Shown here piece by piece: positions 1 through 6,218 of a stretch of 64,000 nucleotides of DNA; within the stretch, counting starts at the first letter, position 1, and each line of letters starts with the position of its first letter. The notes below the pieces were generated by a model. It was not told the origin of the DNA. It saw only the letters and a list, made by a program, of their open reading frames with translations, and ran no database searches. This DNA is from an uncultured Lachnospiraceae bacterium (lineage in GTDB: Bacteria > Bacillota > Clostridia > Lachnospirales > Lachnospiraceae). The DNA lies in the NCBI GenBank assembly GCA_944381575.1, contig CALWLS010000008.1, forward strand, positions 48,162 to 112,161, read 5' to 3'. The position numbers were made by a program, and so were the translations under genes.

Positions 1-504
1 ATCAAACTTTTACTGCTTATGGACAGTGGCGGCTCCATGGACTGGTACAACGGCATGTGCAACCTGCTGTTCCAGGCCGCGACAAAGTCCAATTACTTTA
101 AGGAACTCCACACCTATTACTTCCACAACTGCATTTACGAGACCATGTATACCGATCCGAGGATGAGGATGCAGGACGGGATATCCACTGAGTGGATATT
201 AAATAACTTTGACGGCGAGTATAAGGTGATAATAGTCGGAGATGCCGCCATGAATCCTTACGAGATAGTGGAGCACAGATACAACTGGAGGACAAAGTCC
301 TATCAGGAGTATTCCGGCATGGAGTGGCTGCAGAGATTCAAATCCCAGTACAGATATCTGATATGGCTTAATCCGGAACCCCTTCCTACCTACAGGAATT
401 TCTGGACCCAGACTCATCTGGATCTGGCCGGAATGTTTAAGATGTATGACCTGTCGGTAGACGGCTTGGATCAGGGCATTAAGGCCCTTATGGCAAGGAA
501 GTAA
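1..504 (+). CDS. VWA domain protein, C-terminal part (5' end outside window)
   Basis: The reading frame is open from the first base, so the start lies upstream. The visible 167 residues begin in a hydrophobic beta strand followed by Asp-Ser-Gly-Gly-Ser, which fits the DxSxS metal-ion-dependent adhesion motif of von Willebrand factor A domains. A later strand with GDAAMNPYE matches the second half of such a fold. The arrangement resembles the CoxE-like/VWA proteins that often accompany MoxR-type AAA+ ATPases, but no ATPase is visible here. A strong hairpin with a T-run follows the stop. The domain call is fairly safe; the biological role is unknown. Confidence 0.7.
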   Translation: MKLLLLMDSGGSMDWYNGMCNLLFQAATKSNYFKELHTYYFHNCIYETMYTDPRMRMQDGISTEWILNNFDGEYKVIIVGDAAMNPYEIVEHRYNWRTKSYQEYSGMEWLQRFKSQYRYLIWLNPEPLPTYRNFWTQTHLDLAGMFKMYDLSVDGLDQGIKALMARK

Positions 505-526
505 AACGAAATAAGATAGGCAATAA

Positions 527-566
527 TAAAATCGGCCGGTGGCTTTTGCCATCGGCCGGTTTTTTA
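527..566. terminator. Bidirectional rho-independent terminator
   Basis: The inverted repeat pairs ATCGGCCGGTGGC with GCCATCGGCCGGT (one G-T wobble) around a TTTT loop and is followed by TTTTTT. It lies between the converging ends of the VWA gene and the class II aldolase gene. The A-run on its left side lets it serve both strands. Confidence 0.85.
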
Positions 567-587
567 GTTTGTCTTGAAACGTGATGT

Positions 588-1229
588 TTACTGTCCGTAG
601 GATGCGAATTTTTCAAGGACCTTGGCCAGATCTGCGTCGGAGATGTACTGAGGAGTACCGATGCTCATGGCACGGTACTGCAGCTCTGCGACGTATTCGA
701 GGTTGGAGGCGAGAGAGTAAGCGGATCCGATGTCCTTTCCGCAGCAGACGATGCCGTGATTCTTCAGGAGAACGGCGTTACTGTTGCGGCAGGCCTTTAC
801 GGCGGCTTCTCCAAGCTCCTTTGTGCCGAATAATACATACGGAGCGCATGGTATCTCGCCGGTGCCGGCAGCACCTATGGCAAAATGCACGGCCCTGATC
901 GGCATTCCCAGTACTGAAAATGTAGTACAGAATACTGAATGGGTATGTATTATCGAACGTACGCCGGGTTTATTTTTATAAAACTCAGCGTGCATGCTCC
1001 ATTCGCTTGACGGCCTGCGGCTGCCTTCGATGACATTTCCATCAAGATCTATGACCGTTATGTCTTCGGGTTCAAGCGTCATATAGTCCATGCCTGACGG
1101 GCTTATGGCGATGTAGCCGCAGGATGGGTCGTATATGCTTAAGTTTCCGCTGGTCCCGCGGCACAGCCCTGATATTGAAAGATTCTTTCCGAATTCAACT
1201 ACTTTTTTACGTTCATTTTCCAGAATCAT
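588..1229 (-). CDS. Class II aldolase, L-fuculose-1-phosphate aldolase family
   Basis: This 213-residue protein has the whole class II (zinc) aldolase/adducin fold. Visible catalytic features are Glu76 in SSEW, zinc ligands His95 and His97 in HTHS, and His158 in KNHG. The family splits sugar 1-phosphates into DHAP and an aldehyde. The ATG at 1229 fits family N-termini (MILENERKK); a TTG at 1244 would overlap the upstream stop by 4 bp and is less likely. It is the last gene of a leftward operon behind the GGGtGRT protein and sits near an MtnA-type isomerase. Together these suggest a 5-methylthioribose or 5-deoxyribose DHAP-shunt aldolase (Ald2/DrdA type) rather than true fucose use. No fucose genes are nearby. 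Substrate is inferred. Confidence 0.85.
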   Translation of the reverse strand: MILENERKKVVEFGKNLSISGLCRGTSGNLSIYDPSCGYIAISPSGMDYMTLEPEDITVIDLDGNVIEGSRRPSSEWSMHAEFYKNKPGVRSIIHTHSVFCTTFSVLGMPIRAVHFAIGAAGTGEIPCAPYVLFGTKELGEAAVKACRNSNAVLLKNHGIVCCGKDIGSAYSLASNLEYVAELQYRAMSIGTPQYISDADLAKVLEKFASYGQ

Positions 1230-1240
1230 GGCGCACCCCG

Positions 1241-2251
1241 TCAAAACCTGCCCTGCTCAGCTGCCTGAGCTATTGCCACGGCTACTGAAACTGTCATGCC
1301 GACCATAGGGTTGTTGCCGGCGCCGATAAGTCCCATCATCTCTACATGGGCCGGCACGGAGGAGGAGCCTGCGAACTGCGCGTCGGAATGCATGCGTCCA
1401 AGGGTGTCGGTCATACCGTAGGAAGCCGGTCCTGCAGCCATATTGTCAGGGTGCAGAGTACGTCCGGTGCCTCCGCCGGAAGCTACTGAAAAATACGCCT
1501 TACCGGCCTCAAGCCTTTCCTTTTTGTAGGTGCCTGCCACCGGATGCTGGAAGCGGGTAGGGTTGGTCGAGTTTCCTGTTATGGAAACGTCAACGTTTTC
1601 CTTCCACATGATGGCAACGCCTTCAGGAACGGAGTTTGCGCCGTAGCAGTTGACCTTTGCCCTCGGTCCGTCTGAATAAGCCGTGCGGCCTGTTTCCTTG
1701 ACGGTGTTGGTATAAGGGTCGTATTCGGTCTCCACGTGAGTGAAGCCGTTGATACGGGAAATGATAACGGCAGCGTCCTTGCCAAGGCCGTTAAGGATGA
1801 CCCTTAAAGGCTTTTTGCGGACCTTGTTGGCGTTGTTCGCTATGCCTATGGCGCCTTCCGCAGCGGCAAATGATTCGTGGCCTGCAAGGAAACAGAAGCA
1901 CTCGGTATCCTCTGAAAGCAGCATCTTTCCAAGATTGCCGTGGCCGAGGCCGACCTTTCTGTTATCTGCAACGGATCCCGGTATGCAGAAGGACTGAAGT
2001 CCCTCACCTATGGCAGCAGCTGCGTCCGCAGCGCTGCGGCAGCCTTTCTTTATGGCGATGGCTGCGCCCGTTATATAAGCCCAGCATGCATTTTCAAAGC
2101 ATATAGGCTGAATGCCCTTTATCATGCCGTATACATCGAGACCGGCGTCCTCAGTGATCTTCCTTGCTTCCTCTATGTCCTTTATGCCGTAAGAATTGAG
2201 GACTTCGTTGATCTTATCTATTCTTCTTTCGTAACCTTCAAAAAGTGCCAT
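1241..2251 (-). CDS. GGGtGRT protein (conserved, function unknown)
   Basis: This 336-residue protein carries the family-naming motif GGGTGRT at residues 259-265, followed by the conserved LHPDNMAAGPASYG region and a Gly-rich C-terminus (GAGNNPMVGM). I recognise it as the GGGtGRT family found in anaerobic bacteria, which has no established activity. It lies 16 bp downstream of a NifU-like scaffold, a pairing I know from other genomes, and its stop abuts the class II aldolase. The ATG at 2251 follows AAGGAGG. No transmembrane segment is seen, so it is probably cytosolic. Cysteines at ICFENAC and CFCF could bind metal, but that is speculation. Confidence 0.88.
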   Translation of the reverse strand: MALFEGYERRIDKINEVLNSYGIKDIEEARKITEDAGLDVYGMIKGIQPICFENACWAYITGAAIAIKKGCRSAADAAAAIGEGLQSFCIPGSVADNRKVGLGHGNLGKMLLSEDTECFCFLAGHESFAAAEGAIGIANNANKVRKKPLRVILNGLGKDAAVIISRINGFTHVETEYDPYTNTVKETGRTAYSDGPRAKVNCYGANSVPEGVAIMWKENVDVSITGNSTNPTRFQHPVAGTYKKERLEAGKAYFSVASGGGTGRTLHPDNMAAGPASYGMTDTLGRMHSDAQFAGSSSVPAHVEMMGLIGAGNNPMVGMTVSVAVAIAQAAEQGRF

Positions 2252-2267
2252 TTCAAGTCCTCCTTTC

Positions 2268-2975
2268 TTATTTTGATATCTCTTTGTCAGTACGAGGGTC
2301 GATGATCCTTACGGCGTCGTCTATCCTGCCGTACTGGCCCTTGGCTTTTTCCCATGCAGTGTTAGGGTCGTCGCCCTTCTTGATGAAATCGGTCATCTTG
2401 CCGAGGGAAACGAACTGGTAGCCTATGATCTGGTCGTCCTTATCCAGAGCTATGCCGGTGACATAGCCCTCGGCCATCTCAAGATATCTCGGGCCCTTCT
2501 TGAGGGTACCGTACATGGTTCCTATCTGTGAGCGGAGACCCTTGCCGAGATCCTCGAGACCGGCTCCTATGGCAAGGCCGTCATCGGAAAATGCAGACTG
2601 TGAACGGCCGTATACTATCTGAAGGAAAAGCTCCCTCATGGCGGTATTTATGGCGTCGCACACAAGGTCGGTGTTCAGGGCCTCAAGGAGTGTGAGTCCC
2701 GGAAGGATCTCTGACGCCATAGCTGCGGAATGAGTCATGCCTGAACAGCCTATGGTCTCCACTAAAGCCTCCTGTATGATACCGTCCTTAATATTGAGCG
2801 AAAGCTTGCAGGCACCCTGCTGAGGCGCGCACCAGCCTATGCCGTGAGTGAATCCTGAAATATCCTTGATCTCTTTGGCCTGTACCCATTTTCCCTCTTC
2901 AGGGATAGGAGCAGCACCGTGATGAACGCCCTGTTTTACCGGGCACATCATCTCTACTTCATGCGTGTAAATCAT
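2268..2975 (-). CDS. NifU-like iron-sulfur cluster assembly scaffold protein
   Basis: The 235-residue protein resembles the IscU/NifU N-terminal scaffold: cysteines in GWCAPQQGACKL and the classic GCSGMTHSAAMA segment. It is longer than IscU (about 130 aa) and has a C-terminal extension shared with the NifU-like partner of GGGtGRT proteins. The start is the ATG at 2975, behind GGAGG; a longer in-frame extension lacks its own ribosome site. No cysteine desulfurase is adjacent, so it may serve the GGGtGRT protein specifically rather than general Fe-S supply. It is the first gene of the leftward operon. Confidence 0.85.
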   Translation of the reverse strand: MIYTHEVEMMCPVKQGVHHGAAPIPEEGKWVQAKEIKDISGFTHGIGWCAPQQGACKLSLNIKDGIIQEALVETIGCSGMTHSAAMASEILPGLTLLEALNTDLVCDAINTAMRELFLQIVYGRSQSAFSDDGLAIGAGLEDLGKGLRSQIGTMYGTLKKGPRYLEMAEGYVTGIALDKDDQIIGYQFVSLGKMTDFIKKGDDPNTAWEKAKGQYGRIDDAVRIIDPRTDKEISK

Positions 2976-3157
2976 GTAGTTTCCTCCGCATATTAAAAAC
3001 AAATATATTACCTGACTAATTATCTCATAATTTTAATGAAAAAAAAAGCTTGGGAAAAATGAAAAAAGCCCGGGAAAACGGATTATGGTTTTATGTTATA
3101 ATGAGAAAATGATTAATACGTATAATATGTGCAGTGCATGAATATGTAATCTCGAAT

Positions 3158-3186
3158 TTGACGTAACTTTTAGGCTTTTCTAATAA
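3158..3186 (+). promoter_or_regulatory. Promoter of the MtnA-type isomerase
   Basis: TTGACG at 3158-3163, a 17-bp spacer and TAATAA at 3181-3186 form a good sigma-A promoter. The start of transcription would be near 3193, about 40 bp before the ATG. A second TATAAT with an extended TG lies at 3097-3102. Confidence 0.55.
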
Positions 3187-3231
3187 TGATTGAATAGATC
3201 CGGTATCAATATGCTGGGGTCAGGAGGAAAA

Positions 3232-4284
3232 ATGGAACGCTGTGATAATGATATGCCTTTTCTGCTCAAATATGAGCATGTGGCCTGGTATGAGGACGGC
3301 AGGGTGTACATCCTTGACAGGAGGGTGTTTCCTGCAGAGATAAAATTTGTTGAATGCACCACCTATAAGGAGGTGGCAAAGTGCATAACGGACATGGTGA
3401 CCCAGAGCACCGGACCGTATACTGCAGTAGGGATGGGCATGGCGCTTGCCGCATATGAATGTAAGGATATGCCGGAGGCAGAGCAGGAGAGCTTCTTAAA
3501 GCAGGCTTCATATGACCTTGCCCATTCAAGGCTCACGGCTGCCCACAGGTACGGAAAGGTCACTGGACACTGCCTTGACGCCGCCTTAAAAGCTTTAAAA
3601 GAGGGCAGAAGCACCGTTGAGGCCTGCTTTGACAGGACAATAGAATCCCTTAACCGCAGATATTCCACCATGCAGATCGTAGGGGACTATCTGGCAGATA
3701 TCATCCCGGAAGGAGGGACCATACTTACCCAGTGCTTTGGGGAGACCATTATAGCTACGGTAATGAGGGCGGCAAAAAAGAAAAACAAGACATTTAAAGC
3801 CATATGCGCGGAAACCAGGCCGTTTTTTCAGGGAGCAAGGCTTACGGCAAGCTGTTTTGCGGAGATGGGAATAGATACCACGGTAATAACGGATAACATG
3901 GCAGCCTGGGCAATGGAATCTGGAAAGGTGGATCTGTTTACATCAGCCTGCGATGCAATGGCGCTGGACGGATATATCGCAAACAAGATAGGCTCGTTTC
4001 AGATAGCCATTTTGAGTAAGTATTTCGGAATACCTTATTATGTAACGGGGATTCCGGACGCTGGAAAAAAGACGATGAAGGATATCGAGATAGAAATGAG
4101 GGATCCTGAGGACGTGCTTAAGGCTGAGGGACCGCGCCACTGCATGAAGGAGGTAAAAGGGCTCTATCCAGCCTTTGACATCGTGCCGCCGCACCTCATA
4201 ACCGGCCTTGTTACCGATAAGGGAGTGTACGTGCCGGAGCTGATAAGCCATTACTACGATACTTCGACCGAGGAATATTATTAA
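3232..4284 (+). CDS. mtnA: S-methyl-5-thioribose-1-phosphate isomerase-like protein (eIF2B/MtnA family)
   Basis: The 350-residue protein has the MtnA/ribose-1,5-bisphosphate isomerase fold of the eIF2B-related family. The catalytic cysteine is Cys168 in ILTQCFGET, and the general acid is probably Asp241 in SACDAMALDG; TDNMAA and ANKIGSF are family signatures. The Arg that follows the Asp in classical MtnA (GADRI) is replaced by Ala, as in ribose-bisphosphate-type relatives, so the exact sugar is uncertain. The ATG at 3232 follows a strong AGGAGG; a TTG at 3190 lacks one. It is divergent from the class II aldolase operon, which fits an isomerase-aldolase salvage route for 5-deoxy- or 5-methylthio-pentose phosphates (DrdI/MtnA type). 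Confidence 0.8.
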   Translation: MERCDNDMPFLLKYEHVAWYEDGRVYILDRRVFPAEIKFVECTTYKEVAKCITDMVTQSTGPYTAVGMGMALAAYECKDMPEAEQESFLKQASYDLAHSRLTAAHRYGKVTGHCLDAALKALKEGRSTVEACFDRTIESLNRRYSTMQIVGDYLADIIPEGGTILTQCFGETIIATVMRAAKKKNKTFKAICAETRPFFQGARLTASCFAEMGIDTTVITDNMAAWAMESGKVDLFTSACDAMALDGYIANKIGSFQIAILSKYFGIPYYVTGIPDAGKKTMKDIEIEMRDPEDVLKAEGPRHCMKEVKGLYPAFDIVPPHLITGLVTDKGVYVPELISHYYDTSTEEYY

Positions 4285-4314
4285 GCACTGCGCAGATAAT
4301 TTAAAAGCATTTTA

Positions 4315-4414
4315 ATGCTGCCGGTGCCAAAAATATTTGATGCTGTCATCACCAAAAGTGTTCGATGCTGTCAATGCAAAAAATATCAGATCCTGCCAGC
4401 ACGAAGGTATTCAG
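4315..4414. repeat. Four tandem imperfect 25-bp repeats
   Basis: Units at 4315-4339, 4340-4364, 4365-4389 and 4390-4414 each begin ATGCTG or ATCCTG and run through an A-rich middle to TATTTG, GTTCG, ATCAG or TTCAG. The spacing is exactly 25 bp. Degenerate copies may flank them at 4290-4314 and 4415-4439. The period is not a multiple of three, so the array is not coding. The function is unknown. Confidence 0.7.
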
Positions 4415-4436
4415 TCATATTTTTTTCTGAAAAAAG

Positions 4437-4482
4437 AAGATCCGTCCTAATAAATTCAGTGAAATTTACGGACGGATCTTTC
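4437..4482. terminator. Probable terminator after the isomerase gene
   Basis: AGATCCGTCC at 4438-4447 pairs with GGACGGATCT at 4470-4479. Inside the 22-nt loop, AAATT and AATTT can pair again. A short T-run follows. The hairpin is 150 bp past the gene end, so efficiency is uncertain. Confidence 0.5.
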
Positions 4483-4738
4483 ATACTCTATAAAACAGGT
4501 GAACTCGGCCGGCTGAAAAACGGATAAAAATCAATGATTTTCATATGCAGGTGATTTTGACAGCCTGATTATGCGGATAAGATCTGAAAAGTGTTAAATT
4601 CAGGTGAACAAGCTGCTTAAACTAAGCCCTTAGTAAACTGAACCATAGGCAGTGGACACGTAGAAAAAATTTTACCCGCATAAACTTCTCCATTATGATC
4701 AAAGAATAAAAACTGGAAACTAAGGGGCAGAAAAAGAG

Positions 4739-4760
4739 ATAAGTGAAATTAATCACTTAT
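4739..4760 (-). terminator. Hairpin overlapping the stop codon of the PqqD-like gene
   Basis: ATAAGTGA and TCACTTAT form a perfect 8-bp stem with a 6-nt loop that contains the TAA stop. On the minus strand it is followed by CTCTTTTTC, which fits a weak rho-independent terminator. Confidence 0.5.
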
Positions 4761-5048
4761 TATGCCGGCGCTCTTAAGCTGCCCGATCAGGGCCTTAACG
4801 TCTTCTCTTGCGATATCTTCCTCTACGGTATAGTTTTCCGTCATGGCTTTTACAAGCTCATCCTCAGATTTTTCCTCTTTAAGCTGATCAAATATAAAAT
4901 GCGTTACCTCGCTTATCTGCATGCGCTCAGGGAATCTTTTAAGCAGCTCTCCTGAAAATATGGCGTAGTATTCGGCAGTGCTCGGCTGTGAAGGTATCAG
5001 CGGCTCTTCGCCGACTATCTCAGTGGTTATTCCGTCAATAAGTTTCAT
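4749..5048 (-). CDS. Orphan PqqD-like protein (RiPP recognition element fold)
   Basis: The 99-residue protein looks like the PqqD/RRE winged-helix family: an N-terminal beta hairpin (MKLIDGITTEIVG), then helices with the usual pattern THFIFDQL, SEDELVKAMTENY and a final LIGQLKSAGII. RRE domains bind leader peptides of ribosomally made, modified peptides. No radical SAM enzyme, precursor or transporter is adjacent, so it is an orphan. The insertion around residues 24-45 (PSTAEYYAIFSGELLKRFPE) is longer than in simple PqqD proteins. It is transcribed alone, divergent from the acidic lipoprotein, and a hairpin overlaps its stop codon. Confidence 0.65.
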   Translation of the reverse strand: MKLIDGITTEIVGEEPLIPSQPSTAEYYAIFSGELLKRFPERMQISEVTHFIFDQLKEEKSEDELVKAMTENYTVEEDIAREDVKALIGQLKSAGIISD

Positions 5049-5237
5049 GATTTTTTCCTCTTTTTGATTAAAATTTATATTTTGATATTGGCATATTTAG
5101 ATGAAAAATACATCGATTTTTCATACAAAAAACATAATTAGATTATATCATACGATGCAATAAATGAAATGACAAAGTCAGGCAGCAGTATTTGATTTCT
5201 AATTTATTAATTTTTACTATATATTGTGTGCGTGACA

Positions 5238-5266
5238 TTGACATTTAGCATATGAGTACCTATTAT
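5238..5266 (+). promoter_or_regulatory. Near-consensus promoter of the acidic lipoprotein gene
   Basis: TTGACA at 5238-5243, an exact 17-bp spacer and TATTAT at 5261-5266 make one of the strongest promoters in the window. Transcription would start near 5273, about 45 bp before the ATG. Confidence 0.7.
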
Positions 5267-5318
5267 GATGTTGTTCAGCGGCATATAAGCCGCCGTAATA
5301 AAAGGAGGAAAAAAGATT

Positions 5319-5678
5319 ATGAGAAAGAGCATTGCAACACTTACCATTGTTGCGGCAATAGCTGCACTTTCAGCATGCAGCCAGAGCGCAACTGAGGAGA
5401 CCACAGCAGCAGAGACAACTGTTGAGGAGACAACTGAAGCAGCTGAGGAAGAGACCGAGGCAGCAGAGGAAGAGTCAGCAGAGGAGGTCGTAGAGGAGAC
5501 TACGGCTGACGCTGAGGAGGAGGCTGCAGATGAGGAGTCAGCAGCTGAGGAAGAGAGCGAGGTAGAGGCTGAGGAGTCCGCAGAGGAGGCTGAGGCAGAG
5601 ACCGACGCAGAGGCTGATGCAGCAGAGGAAACTGAGGCAGAGACAGAAGCTGCAGAGGAGACAGAGGCTGCTGAATAA
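5319..5678 (+). CDS. Small, extremely acidic Glu/Ala/Thr-repeat lipoprotein
   Basis: The 119-residue product starts with a lipoprotein signal (MRKS, hydrophobic core, LSAC lipobox with Cys20). The rest is low-complexity, almost only Glu, Ala, Thr, Ser, Asp and Val in EETTEAAEE-like repeats. It has no folded domain, no Lys/Arg after the signal and a very high negative charge. It should be anchored to the outer face of the membrane as a flexible acidic brush; cation binding or spacer roles are possible but unproven. A consensus promoter, the AAGGAGG ribosome site and a terminator frame it as a single, probably well-expressed gene. Similar acidic linkers occur in the lipoproteins at 9472 and 25246. 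Confidence 0.8.
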   Translation: MRKSIATLTIVAAIAALSACSQSATEETTAAETTVEETTEAAEEETEAAEEESAEEVVEETTADAEEEAADEESAAEEESEVEAEESAEEAEAETDAEADAAEETEAETEAAEETEAAE

Positions 5679-5703
5679 TCAGGCCGGTCATTTGACGATC
5701 ATG

Positions 5704-5732
5704 GCGGCTGCCTTTATGGCAGCCGCTTTTTT
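5704..5732 (+). terminator. Rho-independent terminator
   Basis: GCGGCTGCC and GGCAGCCGC form a perfect 9-bp stem with a 5-nt loop, followed by TTTTTT. It ends the lipoprotein transcript. Confidence 0.9.
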
Positions 5733-5827
5733 AGTATTTGGCGCTGTGCCCTGTTCTGACATTTCATGATACGTCATGATGCTGTGAAGTATTAGCGCTG
5801 GTATTGGTGCCGTATTCCAACAAGTGC

Positions 5828-5856
5828 TTGCAATATCCTGCCCTTCATGCTACAAT
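5828..5856 (+). promoter_or_regulatory. Promoter of rpmE
   Basis: TTGCAA at 5828-5833, 17 bp and TACAAT at 5851-5856 predict a start near 5863 and an 85-nt leader before rpmE. Confidence 0.55.
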
Positions 5857-5862
5857 ATCTAA

Positions 5863-5947
5863 GCTTTAGTGCTAACTGCCCGGCAGCAAGGGCAGATTTC
5901 AAATAACGGCGGTCGGAAATCGCCGCATCAGACAGCGAGGTGAAAAA
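5863..5947 (+). ncRNA. Candidate structured leader of rpmE
   Basis: Two hairpins fit in the predicted leader: CTGCCC (5876-5881) with GGGCAG (5890-5895), and CGGCGGT (5907-5913) with ATCGCCG (5919-5925). Ribosomal protein L31 genes in Firmicutes often carry autoregulatory leaders, so this may be one. I cannot confirm a match to a known family by eye. Confidence 0.35.
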
Positions 5948-6148
5948 ATGAAAGAAGGACTTCATCCTGAGTATTATCAGGCAACAGTTACATGCCACTG
6001 CGGCAATACATTCGTAACGGGATCAACAAAGCCGAGCATCACAGTCGAGGTTTGCTCAAAGTGCCATCCTTTCTATACAGGTAAGGAGAAGGCTGCACAG
6101 GCTCGCGGACGTGTTGAGGCATTCAACAGAAAGTACGGACGCGCATAA
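5948..6148 (+). CDS. rpmE: 50S ribosomal protein L31 (zinc-binding form)
   Basis: The 66-residue protein is a full-length bacterial L31 of the zinc-binding (C+) type, with Cys16, Cys18, Cys36 and Cys39 placed as the CxC...CxxC zinc site. [12 protein letters not shown] and [10 protein letters not shown] are family signatures. L31 sits on the central protuberance of the large subunit and bridges to the small subunit. The ATG at 5948 follows GAGGTG. It heads the conserved clostridial order rpmE-DUF1385-prmC-prfA. Confidence 0.95.
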   Translation: MKEGLHPEYYQATVTCHCGNTFVTGSTKPSITVEVCSKCHPFYTGKEKAAQARGRVEAFNRKYGRA

Positions 6149-6218
6149 TCTTTTGTAACAGTGATCCGGACCGGGCTTTGAGCCCGGTCTGTTTTCTTTT
6201 ATATCGAAAGGATTATCT

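Larger units (their letters stand above)
4285..4738. other. Gene-poor intergenic stretch
   Basis: About 450 bp between the isomerase and the PqqD-like gene holds no convincing gene. A 70-codon frame at 4315-4527 has no ribosome site, a biased composition and sits on the tandem repeats. The stretch contains the 25-bp repeats, one hairpin terminator and AT-rich sequence. Confidence 0.6.

Noticed and set aside
581-898. Arg-rich 105-codon frame on the plus strand
   Set aside because: It is the antisense shadow of the class II aldolase, with the composition expected of a shadow frame.
588-1229. True L-fuculose-phosphate aldolase for fucose catabolism
   Set aside because: No fucose isomerase, kinase or transporter nearby; the MtnA-type neighbour suggests another sugar.
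3190-3231. TTG start for the MtnA-type isomerase
   Set aside because: The ATG at 3232 has a strong AGGAGG at the right distance and fits family length; the predicted transcript starts at about 3193, after the TTG.
4315-4414. CRISPR array
   Set aside because: Units touch each other with no spacers, they are imperfect and there are no cas genes.
4315-4527. 70-codon open frame on the tandem repeats
   Set aside because: No ribosome site, odd composition (Cys/Lys clusters), and the 25-bp repeat period breaks the reading frame pattern.
5500-5691. Leu/Pro/Gln-rich frame antisense to the acidic lipoprotein
   Set aside because: It only mirrors the Glu/Ala repeats of the real gene on the other strand.
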